A stretch of 64,000 bases of DNA from assembly GCA_024195265.1 (NCBI GenBank), contig JAJLRJ010000010.1, positions 21,456,284-21,520,283 of the forward strand, in the 5' to 3' direction. The notes under the pieces are model-generated. The model had not been told where the DNA came from. It searched no databases and saw only the letters and a program-made list of their open reading frames with translations. Shown in pieces: positions 41,235-52,959 of the stretch; position 1 is the first letter of the stretch; every line of letters starts with the position of its first letter. The DNA comes from Dendrophyllia cribrosa. Taxonomy: Eukaryota > Cnidaria > Anthozoa > Scleractinia > Dendrophylliidae. The position numbers were made by a program, and so were the translations under genes.

Positions 41235-42795
41235 ACAAAAAAGATAACTGTCATCAAGGAATCATCCGATTTCCCAGACTCTTTGGTATTGAATTTTACC
41301 GGTCACAAATCTTTAGTATTTCTAAAGTTCGAAAAAAATCAATGTTTGAAAATCGACTGTAAAAAATTATCCAGTCCATTAAAGCACGATTAAGCTAACC
41401 CAGGATTAGCGTCAATTTTGAATCCAGTTAAATAACTCAACAATTTAAAAATTTTCAAAGTTTTCTGCCCTTCAGTTTTGACTATAAACAGATAATTTTA
41501 AAAATTAACCAGTCCAAATTTTATATTCTGTATGCGTTTTACGAGAAATTATCCGATATATTATGCGTAGTCCGTAGTCGGTCGATCCGGTAATTCGGTA
41601 GTCCGTTGTCCATACTGACCACAACGCAGGCTCAAAAATTTAACTTCAAAATGGCGAAGAATGTTTTCCAAACATTATGTTGACAGTTTTCGATGGCGTT
41701 TATGGTTCTCCCGTGGTTTTATAACTTATTTGTCTCACTCTTACTGGCATAAACTGAAGCTATTACAACAAGGTAGCAATGAATATTCTCATAGCAAAGT
41801 CAACGGCGATGAACTGCACGATAAATATCGACGAAGTGCTGAATAAGGAGATCGAACTTTTAAAAAATATAAGCTTACTGTATTTGGCTGGATCGCAATG
41901 GACCCTAACAATGAGTCTGAAGCACTTTTAAAAATGACATGTATGTATCTATCTTTGCTTTTTTGTGTCCCTTATTGTGCCAGAGGGTAAAATTCAGAGT
42001 TATTGTAGAGAGAAGTGTCCCATTGTTTTTTGCATTGAAAATGAAGTATGAAAGACTGAAACCCTCATTTACAAACCTCATGAAATGTGCTTTAAAAAGC
42101 TTTTCTTGCTAATTCTAGCATTGTTTCAAGCAGAACGATGCTTAGCTGAACATTTGCTGCCTTTTTCTTGCAATTTCATTAAAATTAAACCACTATTTTT
42201 AATTACCGAATTTTGATGAAATCGCCAGAAATCGTTGAGTGATGTGCAAAAATTCCTTCATACTAAAAAGCTATTTAGTTGCCCAAAAAAATTATTATAT
42301 TTTTCGAAAGCATAAAGATACTTCTTACTTCTGGTATTAAAACTACGTTGTTAGCTTGTTGCCCATTGGCGATATTAAGATCTAAAATGACCTAATTTTG
42401 GCGTCTCGTGAAAATGACCAAACATGCCCTTCACTTTCGGTATTGGAAAAGCAGCAAATCAAAGCAACCGATTCCAATAACACATTTTGCTGCAAGTCAG
42501 ATCAATATAGAATACGATTTAGTAGTTTTTATTACCAGGCTGCCTTTTTTGTTGTCTTACCACTCGACTAAATTTAGCTAACTAATATGCATAAATCTGT
42601 GCCAAACAGCCATTTTTCGGGGGGGACCCTACAACTCAGAGAGAATAAAAAAATTTGATCTTATATTTTGGTACATATATCTACTCATGACCCTCAACCT
42701 TTGTGCCAAGTTTGAACGAAATCGGTGATTTGAGTATTATCACCTCCTGCCTGGTCCTATCGTGGACACTCTCTTAACCATTGGTGTGAATGGGG
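41235..42795 (-). mobile_element. Right arm of the long-TIR element (uninterrupted)
   Basis: Reverse complement of 17379-18609 plus 39918-40330. It lacks the Helentron-like element (junction at about 41770) and the TTAA MITE (junction at 42774-42777), so it preserves both empty sites. The terminal sequence is GGACACTCTCTTAACCATTG followed by GTGTGAATG. Confidence 0.85.
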
Positions 42796-42819
42796 CTTTA
42801 GATTAATCTATCACTTTCA

Positions 42820-43450
42820 GGGGTTCTGTCCTGGTTTACCGGTACACAAGGACAAAAATTTAAACACAGACTAAATTAATACAAAGGGAATATACAGTAA
42901 AAATCCGCGTGTAAGAACCTTGTGGTTTAAGAACCTGCTGACAGAAATCCATGTCAGTACCCAAAAGTATAAGAACCTGTTTTACCAAAATAGATCAAGC
43001 AGGAACCTTCTTATATGTGGGTTACAGTTAAATTGTGATAAACATTTTAACCAAGGAGTTTGACTTTTGAGATTGCAAAATTATATTACAAGAAAATATC
43101 TTGATTTTATTTATTTTTCAACTCTTGTTGTAGAGATAAGACTACATACACATTCTGTCATCAGTTTTGTTAGGCTTATTTATCATAATACAGTTGTCTC
43201 GAATAAATACTGTTAAAAAATACTGTATATTTAAGGAACAAACCCAAGTTTATTTATTTTTCTGGTAATCTACAACTACTGTATATCTCCTTCATAGAAA
43301 TCAAGAGCCTGCTAAGCCTAAATTGCCAATAACTGCCCCAAAATGCAAGAACCTATTTTGCCAGACTTAAAAAAATGTAGGTTCTACTGGGGTTTTTATT
43401 GTAATTGTGAAATCCCTTGTGAACTCGTACACCAGGACAGAACCGCATCA
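42820..43450. mobile_element. Possible MITE with GGTTCTGTCCTGG ends
   Basis: GGTTCTGTCCTGGTTTACC near 42822 and CCAGGACAGAACC near 43434 are inverted. The interior of about 600 bp is A/T-rich and repeats the phrase AAGAACCT(G/A) several times. No transposase. Confidence 0.4.
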
Positions 43451-43781
43451 GAAAAAAAACAAACAAACAAACAGAAAGACAAATTCGAAAAACCAGAGAT
43501 TTTACTCATAAATGAAAGCTTGTGCCCAAACGGAATCAACGAAAAAACAAAACAAAACAAAAATGTTTAACCTCACCGGCTACATGATAAAACCGCGTAC
43601 TCGCGACAAATTACTCAAAAAATTACTCTCTGCAAACATAAAAAAAATACAGAGCAGCTCACTTTCTTATTTGTTTCCAAAGCATTCTTTTTTCTAACAA
43701 TATGAAAATTACCACTGATTTCACTGTTACGTGCATTGCCGTTGGCGCTTTCATTCTTATGCGGATCATTGCTTAAAAACA

Positions 43782-44039
43782 AGTTATAGAGATTTGAATT
43801 TACAAAATGTTAATTAGATGACGTAAATTCGGGAATAATTTATTATAAAACTACTTGTTTTTACCTCCAAGTAATATTTTTTACGAATCAGTTGACTATC
43901 CACGGTTTATATTTAATGTTCGTCAAATTGATTTTCCTTAAGTTGTATACTGCGTATTGAAAATAGACGTAGAAATAATGGCAAAATCCCGAATTTACGT
44001 CATCTAATTAGTATTTTGTAAATTCAAATCTCTATAACT
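43782..44039. mobile_element. Foldback element
   Basis: Arms of about 75 bp (AGTTATAGAGATTTGAATTT and its complement) extend to GACGTAAATTCGGGA and TCCCGAATTTACGTC, flanking about 110 bp. Confidence 0.75.
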
Positions 44040-44242
44040 CACTAACGCGACGTTAAAAACAAGAAATATTTAACTATTCAACTTTTCAACGTACATAGAG
44101 TTGATTAAGCAAAAAAAAAAAATTGGGGTTAGGTGCACTGAGAGACGGGCAGGGGAGGCGGAGAGGCGGGGAGGGGAACGGAGTGAAATTGTTAAAGACT
44201 GGAAACAGATTTCGGCCCTTAATGCGTTTTGTTTGCCGAACA

Positions 44243-44256
44243 CCCCCCCCCCCCCG

Positions 44257-44292
<36 letters not shown>

Positions 44293-44330
44293 CCCCCTCC
44301 CCCCCCCCCCCCCCCCCCGCCCCTCCCCCC
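44243..44330 (+). repeat. 88-bp C-rich tract
   Basis: Nearly pure C with isolated G and T. It produces spurious polyproline and polyglycine frames on both strands. Similar G/C runs recur at 5317-5336, 5848-5876, 13098-13132, 16843-16864, 39530-39548, 39770-39799, 40975-41004, 52260-52292 and 58221-58244. Confidence 0.95.
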
Positions 44331-44399
44331 GGGCACAGATAAGTTTGCTCTCGCTCCTAAATGATTGATTTCTGAATGATCATTTAAAAGTACCATTGT

Positions 44400-45070
44400 T
44401 TATAAACGGGACGCGATTCTTTTGAACCAACTACAAACAATGAAATACGAACATTGTTGTAAACGACATTATTTTAATATTTGAACAATGACTTTAAGGA
44501 TACAACTGCAACAGACATGTCTTACAAATAGCGTATAGTTAAGTACAAATTTATCATGGCCTTTTGCAAACGTGAACGGATATTGTTCAATATAAATGAT
44601 ACCTTCCTCATCGGTGACTGATGGTAGAAATATATTATCGCGAAAATTGACTAGAAAATAAGCATTACCATTATCACAGCTTTTTAAAAATTAAAGCCTA
44701 TACCACGTGTTAACATACTTTGTATGAGTAGGCACATAATATAAAAAATGATTAATCGAATATAGGTGACGTTTGCAAGCTACTACTATGAATAAAGAAA
44801 TTCGAGTCCTTTAATCGTATTTATTTAAACAAGCTTAAAACGGAGATTTTTTTTCCTACTGGTAATATCTACAAAAAATTCTCTCTTTATGACAATGTGA
44901 TATAAATATCTTATATTCTATACTAAGCGACTACCATGGAGATCAGGTGGTCTACTCCAAATAGAGTGCTTCAAGTGATATTTCTGATTCTCGATTCTGA
45001 TTCAAGTGATGAAATGAATGATGCTGAAGGACAGCTAATGAGATTCAAGTATAAACTACATCTCTTTTTT
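44400..45070. other. No gene recognised
   Basis: A/T-rich sequence with no exon, repeat or structure that I can support. Confidence 0.4.
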
Positions 45071-45346
45071 AGAGTGATTTTCAATTGAGTATCGAAAGTA
45101 ATTTCCTGATTGCTCTGGCTTTGCATTATCTACGCTTTGTGATTGGCTAAAAATTCTCGCACCACGTTTTTAACCAATCACAAATAAAACCAAAACCAAC
45201 TGTGAGTTGCTCGCACGCGTTTTCCAGAGCCGGCTTCAAGTATTTGCTTCGAGTCTTCGTTGGTTTATTGGATTGTCTACTCTGTTGTGATTGGTCAGAG
45301 TAATTACTTTGGTTTTGGTTTTACGAAAATCAAGTGACAACCGCTC
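45071..45346. mobile_element. MITE with AGAGYGRTTTTCAATTGAG-type ends
   Basis: AGAGTGATTTTCAATTGAGT at the left and the complement of AGAGCGGTTGTCACTTGATT at the right are imperfect inverted repeats. Two inverted TGTGATTGG/CCAATCACA segments and a TTTGGTTTTGGTTTTACG stretch lie inside. It ends about 25 bp before the stop codon of the Hv1-like gene, so it lies in or just beyond that gene's 3' UTR. Confidence 0.6.
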
Positions 45347-45371
45347 TTTTCAATCCCAGTGATTTATATCG

Positions 45372-48300
45372 CTATCTTGGCTTTTGACTTTCCATTGCGT
45401 TGATGAGCTCCACTTCTTTTTCTTCTTGAAGTTCTACAAAATACAAAGAGATGTTGAATGTAGTTCAAAATGAAGCGAAAATACTTTAAAAAAATGATTT
45501 TATGTTTGGTGATTTGGGTGTGGTCAAAATAAGAATTATAAAATATGTCAATGGGTAAAGAGTTAACTTTGTAGTGACAGGGGGAGATAAATCGCATGGA
45601 ACGCCCATGCAAAATCATATATTAACTTATTGGTCGTTTAATAACTTTTCGTGTTGTTCCACGTGGTCGAATCATTCGTCAACTATGTATTTATTTACGG
45701 TGTGCAAATGGTTCATTGGATTTGCAATCTTTAATGATTTGTACGCATCAAGTTATTTAATACCACCTGTGTCACTGTCCTTCTATATGGTTGCGAGTCG
45801 TGGGTCTTGTCTAAAGCAATAGAAAGCGAGATCAATGCCTTTGGTACCTCATGTTACAGAATTATGCTCAACATCAAGAGAATTGATAGGGTGCCCAATG
45901 CTACCATCTATGACCTAACCCAGACTGCCCCGCTAGTGGAAAATGTCAGAACCCGTCAACTGAGGTTTCTGGGCCATATACTCAGGATGCCTGATGATGA
46001 GCCATGCAAAGAGTATGCACTGTATATTCCATCACATGGGAAGAGGAAACCAGGAAGGCAACGAACCCTGTTTCTCAGATACATTCAACACCTTTTGGGT
46101 GACACAGACAACTTGATTGGCCCGGACAAGCTGTCTGAATTGGCACAGGATCGTTGTGGTTGGAGGAAGCTTGTAGTCGCCTGCTCTGCAGCCGACAGAT
46201 GATGACGATGACGCATTATTAATTACATGTGTTTCAAGTAGAATAACTGATTAAGCAACTTACGTTCTAAAATAGCTATGATACGCCAACATCGCAGGAT
46301 AACAATCATGTGTAAGTACTTGGGATATGGGTTGACAACATCGCTAATATGTAATAAAAATCAAGAAAACTTTTTTTTCACGAGAATGTCATTTTACAGT
46401 AATAATAAACAGGTAATACTTAAAATTGTGAAAATAATTATACCTCATATCATAAGTTTGTGATATAATTAGAAACACCAGCTTAATTTTTAAATAATTC
46501 ATGATGCTTTGCATTAAATCTGCTGTAAATGTAGCCTGCGCTGCTGGCGGGATAGCCTGCGTGGCAAGCGCCAGAAAGGGAAGAGTAAGGGAGGATTTTG
46601 GGCGCGAGCGAAGAGATGGGGAAGGTACCTTCCCTCTCCCTCCACGTTACTTCGAGCGCGCCCAAGTAAAGTTAACGTTTTGGCTGCGAAGCCGCGAATT
46701 TAAGCGGAGAAACAGTGACGGAGAATGACGAGGATCAACAAGCTGGTTCGCTCGTTTTGGGGGATTCGCCGCGCGACAATTCCCCCAGAATCAGTCGCAG
46801 GTGGAGTTTTCGTATATTTCTGTTTTAGCCTCCGCGGCCTCTCTGAGCCCAACAATGCCGCTTGCTGAATGCTATCTTCATTCCATGTAAATATATTCCT
46901 TATAGGTTCTTTAAAAAAGGTTCTTTAAAAAAGAGAGGGAACAGCATTTCTTTATGATCATCGCTATTTCAAGGTCTCTAAACCACATAAAAAAATTAAG
47001 GTTTCAAAGCCGTTTTACACTGAACCGATTAAATATTTTTCGTTGACAAAAAGAAAGTAGCACTAAACTTAAACGTCATTTTAAAAAATACAACACATAG
47101 CTTTTCTAATGGAGGATCACTGAACAGAGCTAAACCCAGTGGAATAGTTGTGGACTTCAACGTGAACAGGCATCAGGAGTACAACCCCAGAGCGCTAACC
47201 AATAAACCAGGCCATGTGTTCTAACAAAAGTCCTCAACATGAAAATATTGTTTAAGATCATAATTCGATCGCTTGATTTATGAATTTCATGGATTGTTGA
47301 CACACCTGAAACCATTGCTTGAAAATACTTCTGCCAAAAAGTAGAAAATCATCAGAACAACGTCGAATGCCTGCATTTAAGGAAAAAAATATTATCTTAA
47401 CACACAAGTTCGTTACCCAGAGTTTTAGCAGCCTTTCCCAATTGTTACTTTTAGATTGGTCGTTTTTGGGGTCAGCTTTAACGTGTACTGTATGTGGGCC
47501 AAACCATCTTAATCTTAAACACTAGTTTTATCTTTACTGAACATGTTGTTGCTTACCGGGTCGTTTCCTAAAACACCTTTATAACGTGAATACGTAATTT
47601 TCAGAAAGACGAAAGGAATAATTCCCTTGAAAACCTCATATGATCCGAATTAGGACAACATATCTAGACCAAGCTAATTAATTAGTCTATCGCATTTGCA
47701 CTCGACATTATTTTTTGAATTATATTACTAGTCACAGTTATATTGCAATTTAATACTTAATCATTTCCATTTAGCGAGACCGGTACCGACCAGATACCAA
47801 AAAAGTTCATTATTGGGACCAAACTTAGATCGATTTGTTTAGTTTCAATTTTACTAAGCACATGATTACACTATAAAAAAGTTGTGATCAGTATTACTTA
47901 TCACTTAAGTAGTGTTACCTCCATTTTGTCTTGAAATAAATCTCCCCGAAAAACAATCAATCTCAAGAAACACTGAAAAGAATAACATATAAAGCACATT
48001 CCCTTAACTTGGAGTAAAAATGAGCTTCTCGATAACAATCAACCCTACAGAGAATTGAGGCGAAAAATTAAACAAGTCTCGAAGATATCTACGTTTAACT
48101 TTGGGTTGTCTTCAGAGGACCGCCCCAAGAAAAGTTTTTTTTTTTTCGGTTTATTTCTTGAACGGCTTTCAAAATCTTTTAGCATCCTCCTTTCTAGGAA
48201 GTCTTCAAAAATCTTCAGAGAAAACGGCCGTCAAATTTGCCTCGCACAACCCGAGTAGATGTTCAAATACGCTTGATCAAATCCCTCTTACGAAGCAATT

Positions 48301-50237
48301 GGAAGAATACGGTTTCTTTTTATTCGACAACAAGTAATCCCTAAAAACAGAATAATATGCACTATCATTCAAACCGATCATTATTTTGTCAGTGCAATTA
48401 TGAATCTATAAGCAATCTTACCTCAAAAAGGAACAGGAACATTATTGCCAAATTAATAAATAGAAAACCAGTAAAGATGAACTCAATTCCTTGATCTGCA
48501 AGATACATGAGAAGTTAGATAACTTCATAAAATTTATTAAAGGTATTTTTTTTTTGGTCCGTGCCTTTGCTGCAAAAAAATATATTAACTAGATATACCT
48601 ACATATATGTATCATGCGAACAACGAATTATCGATTTTTGACTTTATTGAAGTGTCAACCTGGATGCTTATTGGGGACACTACAATGAGTGACTATTTAC
48701 AATCCGGAATAAATTAACGGATTAACAGCTAGCTATAAGGTAAAAAAGATGTCATGACTGAACAGACACAACAACTGTTTTAAGAGTAACTCAAGTAGTT
48801 TAAGGATTGGGTCAAGGGAAGTTTATTACCGATAATTAACAAATGGAATGAAACTGAATCGAAATTTTGCACACGGAAAGCTCTCATCGTCCTTAATATT
48901 TTAAAGTAAAATAAGCTTTCCAATATTTATATATTCACATTCATTTAAAAGGCACTCTATGACTTATGATTATTAAGATATGGGAGGAAAATTTCGCATA
49001 ACCCATATAGTGGGAGTGACATTGTGGAGACAGCCAACGTCGCCGAAGGGGAAGAGGGTGGGAAAAAAACCAACCCGGATGCTCGAATCTGCCAGCGTCG
49101 AAATAAAAGAGAACAAATCCACCGGACACAACCGCTTAAAAAGGTAGGAAAACTCCCTAGGGATTCAGTTATAGGGTGTAAGGCCCGTGCACTGAGTTCT
49201 AGCAGTGAATCGAATAACGAAGTCAAGGAAAGAATGAGAATAGATTACGTGACATCACGTGACCATGCTTACTGAATGCAACATTGTCAAAACTCGGGAT
49301 ATGGAAATCAACGTTTCTAAGCGAATGGCCTTTACATCGTTACATCTGAATGGCACCATTTGGATTAGCCCATTCTGGGCTCTAGATAGTAGTGACGAGT
49401 AAAACGCGAAAGCGAACGCGACCACAAAACAAGCAGAGAGCTCGCTTTTTCTTTTTCGCACGGCTCCAATAGGAACTGATTTTCATTTTGCCTGATTTAA
49501 TAACCCTCTGTACCCAACCTGAACTGATACAGCACATATATCTGAGCACTTCATAGCTTATTTCAAGGCTTTAATTTTTTTACATGATACTGTCGAATGC
49601 GCAAGAAAAAAACGCGAGGATTTAATGGCCCTGTCACACTATTGCGTATCGTACTAGCGTATGCCAGCGTATGAAAAATATCACTTATACGCTGGTATAC
49701 GCTGACATACGCTAGGGGTACGTTAGGCATAGGTTGTATACGTTTCAAGCACGGTGGCATACGCTGGCATACGGCGAGGCAGAAAAAAATTTAAGCATGC
49801 TTAAAAAGTTTGTGCGTATTCGGACGTATGGTTTATACTCTAAGCATACGCTAGGCATACGCTGAATACGCGAGAGTTACGCTAGAGGTACGTTACTCAT
49901 AGGTCAAGTACGCTGGTCATACGCTGTATTTTCAAGGACATTTTGTGCGTATGAAAATTATTTTGTGAATTTTCATACGCAACTCATACGTTTATCTCAT
50001 ACGCAATAGTGTGACAGGGCCTTAAAGAGCGCGAGCAAAAGGGGCATTTAAGGCAACAGTAGAAAGGTCTGTAAACAAACTGGGTATCTTACCGTCAATT
50101 ACAGCAAAGTCTGCAAGAATATTGGCGGTCACTAGAAAACAGTCTATCAGTGCTACCATGACAACGGTAAAATTGGCATGACGATGGGTGATTATCGATC
50201 TAAGATTTTCCCGCCACATGCCATCTGTAAACCACTC
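45372..50237 (-). CDS. HVCN1-like: Voltage-gated proton channel, Hv1-like (six exons, S1-S4)
   Basis: Exons on the minus strand: 50093-50237, 48422-48495, 47919-47972, 47306-47370, 46264-46343, 45372-45433. All have AG acceptors and GT donors, phases 1, 0, 0, 2, 1 fit throughout, and together they give 159 residues plus TAG. S1 has NFTVVMVALIDCFLVTAN, with the Asp expected at Hv1 position 112. S2 ends FLFLFE with the conserved Glu, then R and VFRGDLFQDKMEAFD, giving the S3 Asp. S4 is ILRCWRIIAILE, with two arginines around Trp; the usual third arginine is Ala. A short charged helix (QLQEEKEVELINAMESQKPR) forms a coiled-coil-type tail. Hv1 conducts protons across membranes under voltage and pH control. 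A LINE fragment (45771-46202) and a tRNA-like repeat lie in introns. The N-terminal exons are incomplete in this call. Confidence 0.85.
45771..46202 (+). pseudogene. LINE reverse-transcriptase C-terminal fragment
   Basis: Plus-strand frame VTVLLYGCESWVLSKAIESE, then INAFGTSCYRIMLNIK and RTRQLRFLGHILRMPDDEPC, ending in TGA followed by GATGACGATGACG. This is the C-terminal part of non-LTR retrotransposon ORF2. The catalytic part is missing (5' truncation). It lies antisense in the last intron of the Hv1-like gene. It is intact over 144 codons, so it is not very old. Confidence 0.8.
46500..47140. other. Intronic repeat sequence
   Basis: Within an intron of the Hv1-like gene. G/C-rich 46540-46800 reads TAGCCTGCGTGGCAAGCGCC, then GGGCGCGAGCGAAGAG, which looks like a dispersed repeat. 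No exon was recognised on either strand. Confidence 0.4.
47145..47222 (-). repeat. tRNA-derived sequence (possible SINE)
   Basis: The minus strand reads box A-like TGGTTTATTGGTTAGCGC, an anticodon-like TTGTACT loop and a weak box B (GTTGAAGTCC). Arms are mismatched, so it is a tRNA relic. Confidence 0.4.
48500..49620. other. Intron of the Hv1-like gene, no other feature
   Basis: Sequence between the S2 and S1 exons. Open frames at 48941-49275 on both strands lack splice or family support. Confidence 0.4.
49621..50030. mobile_element. MITE with GGCCCTGTCACACTATTGCG ends
   Basis: Inverted ends of about 28 bp at 49627-49655 and about 49996-50023 with TTTAA/TTAAA flanks. The interior is made of many short GTACGCTAGG/CATACGCTGG-type units in both orientations. 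It sits in an intron about 65 bp downstream of the S1 exon. Confidence 0.75.
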
Positions 50238-50467
50238 CTGTTAATTTGGTAAAATAAAATGAGAGCGTTGAAATTCATGAATTATCACATAAATTATCAA
50301 ATAAACTAGAAAACATCCATTTAAACTAAGTTCCAATAATACAAACATGGAATGGTCCCATACCTTCTCTCTAAGATCTAGCAAATATATGCGTAATTAC
50401 GAGTTTCTTTTCAATGTGCAGCGCTGCCTGTAGCGCAAAATGTCTAAAATATTAAAGATTGAAACAT

Positions 50468-50470
50468 TAA
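50468..50470 (+). repeat. Target-site duplication TAA (left)
   Basis: Matches 59421-59423. Three-base duplication with CACTG ends fits the CMC (CACTA/EnSpm) superfamily. Confidence 0.6.
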
Positions 50471-50499
50471 CACTGCACGAAATATTGGATTTGCTATAC

Positions 50500-51135
50500 C
50501 TTTGACTTTCATCAAAGGTGTGGTCAAATGTGGCATCGACTTTGACATCACCTTTGACGCGCGTCAAAGGTGATGTCAAATGTATAACGGTTTTACATAT
50601 ACCTTTGAGATGGGACAAAGGCGAAGTCAAATACGACGACGTGTTTGACTTCACCTTTGACGTGCGCCAAAGGTGAAGTCAAAGATATGACAGCTTTGAT
50701 ATTCTTTTGATACCTGTCAAAGGCGAGGTCAAATGTGGAAACAACTTTGACTTCGCCTTTGACGCGCGTCACAGGTGATGTCAAATATATAACGGCTTTG
50801 CATATACCTTTGAAGACGGGACAAAGGCGAGGTCAAATACGACGACGTATTTGACTTCACCTTTGACGCGCGTTAAAGGTGAAGTCAAAGATATGACAGC
50901 TTTGATATTCTTTTGGCCCCCTGTCAAAGGCGAGGTCAAATATGTAAACAACTTTGACTTCGCCTTTGACACGCGTCAAAGGTACAGTCAAAGATATGAC
51001 GGCTTTGGTATTCGTTTCTTTTGACATTTGTCAAAGGTGAGGTCAAACATACTAAGAACTTTGACTTCACCTGTGACGAGCTTCAAAGATGAAGTCAGAG
51101 ATGAAGTGAAAGATATGACGGCTTTGCTTTTGTTT
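50500..51135. repeat. Left subterminal TTTGAC/GTCAAA array
   Basis: About 20 units such as CCTTTGACGCGCGTCAAAGG, spaced 25-45 bp and alternating in orientation, separated by a higher-order unit of about 240 bp (AGGTGAAGTCAAAGATATGA and CAGCTTTGATATTCTTTTG recur). Three minus-strand frames here only reflect the repeats. Confidence 0.9.
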
Positions 51136-51139
51136 TGAA

Positions 51140-51366
51140 TATCTTGTCACGTTGCCGGACGATAGATGACTGGAGCCGAGGCAGCCAGTTTCCCGCGCTT
51201 TCCGCCGGTTGCCATTTCTCTTTGACCAATCACAACCAAGATACATCTGACGCGTACAGAGTGAGTCGAAGAGAAAAAAATATCTTGTTTTTCATGCGTT
51301 CAGAAGATCGTTTGGATAATAATCTTTCCACCTTTCTTTGACTCAAACTTCACTTAAGATTAAAAG
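51140..51366 (+). promoter_or_regulatory. Candidate promoter and first exon inside the CACTG element
   Basis: A CCAAT-type GACCAATCACAACC lies near 51222, and a donor AAAAGGTAAGTC ends the exon at 51366. It might start the transcript containing the exons at 52682 and 52880. Confidence 0.3.
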
Positions 51367-52255
51367 GTAAGTCTCTTTGACATTTAAAAAATTAAATTAT
51401 GCCTTAAACAAGATCTAAGAGTTCTCAAGCGTTCCAACACGGATATTTGCTTTCTCAGACTTCTATTAAACTTGCCGGTAAACAAACAGAATGAACTTTA
51501 TTTAAGCTTATTTCCAGCTAATCCTTTTCGTATATAAAATGTTAGCTTTTGATGCTTGTTTATGAAATACAAGGTCACCCAACGATCGAGGCTATTAAGT
51601 GAACTTTTTATATAAATGACAAACCCTGGATATCCGTTTCATTCATCATTAATTTTATCTGTCATTTGCAACTCAAAATGGCGGGATACTAGTTTCTAGA
51701 AAACCGAATTGTTTGTTCATAATACTTAAGCTTAAAATTGCACTTCAACATCGCATATTTCATTTGTGATACACAATCTTGCTACAGGGAATGTTGAAGT
51801 TTTTGCTGCATAGAACATTGAGCTCCATGTTTAAAAACTAATAGCAAAGCGCACAAATGACGTCAGTACTCATGTTTGTCTGAGTTTATAATTTATTCTT
51901 GTTTATTCTTGCATTTCTGACAATAGAAATTCGTTATTAGGAATCCCTTGAGAGTCACTTTTGGCTTGTTTGTCTGAGTTTTAGTTCTATAAATAGTAAT
52001 TGTGCACTTCGCTATTGATATGTTTTGGGTGCATCACATTGAACTTGACAGAGTCTAAATAATGGGACTTTCCATTTTCTATCCGCATCCCCCCTAAAGA
52101 TGGCAGGAATCCGAACCCTCAATTTATTGTCGGCGCCCTTTGAAAAAGGGTTGATTTTTCTGTCGGCACCTTTGAAAAAAAAATCTGAAGGCTCCAAATT
52201 TTGTCGGCTTCTCTGAAGAAAAAATCCGAACCCTTCTTTGCAAAACATGTCCTTC

Positions 52256-52293
<38 letters not shown>

Positions 52294-52681
52294 GCGGCTA
52301 AAAAGTGGAATGTTCCAATGGTCGCAGGCACCATGCTTACAATTTACAATTTACAACTTACAATTTTTTTCTTTACAAGTGGTAAGTTCTTCTGTTCTAC
52401 TTTTAGTTTTACATTTGGGTGAAATTAATATTAATTTCTAACAAAGATACATTTTACTGTTCCAATAGTATAAACTAATAACATTTTCAGATCAGATGCC
52501 CAATAAAGACAGTTTATTAAAAAGTCATGTAATTAAGCTTATATTATTTGATTTTCCAGCAACCTCCCATTAAATTGGACACTGTGCTTTGTTTCATATC
52601 TTGGTTTTTCTTTTTGCAAGCACAATGTTATAATTGCCTTAGTATGTTTATTTAAAAGTAATTAATTTTATGTGTAAACAG

Positions 52682-52957
52682 GCATGAAAATTTGAAGAGC
52701 AAAGATGTCTTGCTGGGCTGCGTTGCCAAGTCAGCTTGCCGTTGGCAGCTACACGTGTCTGGTTCTTCAATCAAAGAATGCGATGATCAGAAGACCAAAG
52801 AAGTAAATATTTCTCTATAACTTTCAAGAGTGTAAAGAGCCACTGAACAGATCATGCTTAAACTCAAGACACTTTTCAGGTTCCATTAGAACGAGTGAAC
52901 ATATTAGCCACCCTTTCGGTCCCAAGAATGCTTGATTATTTTTTAAGCAGCAGTTAA
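52682..52957 (+). CDS. Two candidate exons of unknown protein (in CACTG element)
   Basis: Exon 52682-52802 has an AAACAG acceptor and a GTAAAT donor and is open as HENLKSKDVLLGCVAKSACR. Exon 52880-52957 follows CTTTTCAG, is phase-compatible, and ends LDYFLSSS-stop. No start codon or family was recognised, and a second frame of the first exon is also open. It may be a transposase remnant, a captured host gene piece, or chance. Confidence 0.25.
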
Positions 52958-52959
52958 CG

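Noticed and set aside
44070..44396. Polyproline and polyglycine frames on both strands
   Set aside because: They exist only because of the C-rich homopolymer tract and have no flanking coding pattern.
46501..46728. 75-codon plus-strand and 60-codon minus-strand frames
   Set aside because: G/C-rich dispersed repeat within an intron, with no family or splice support.
50397..50972. Minus-strand frames with a repeated SPLTRVKGEVK pattern
   Set aside because: They only translate the TTTGAC/GTCAAA repeat array.
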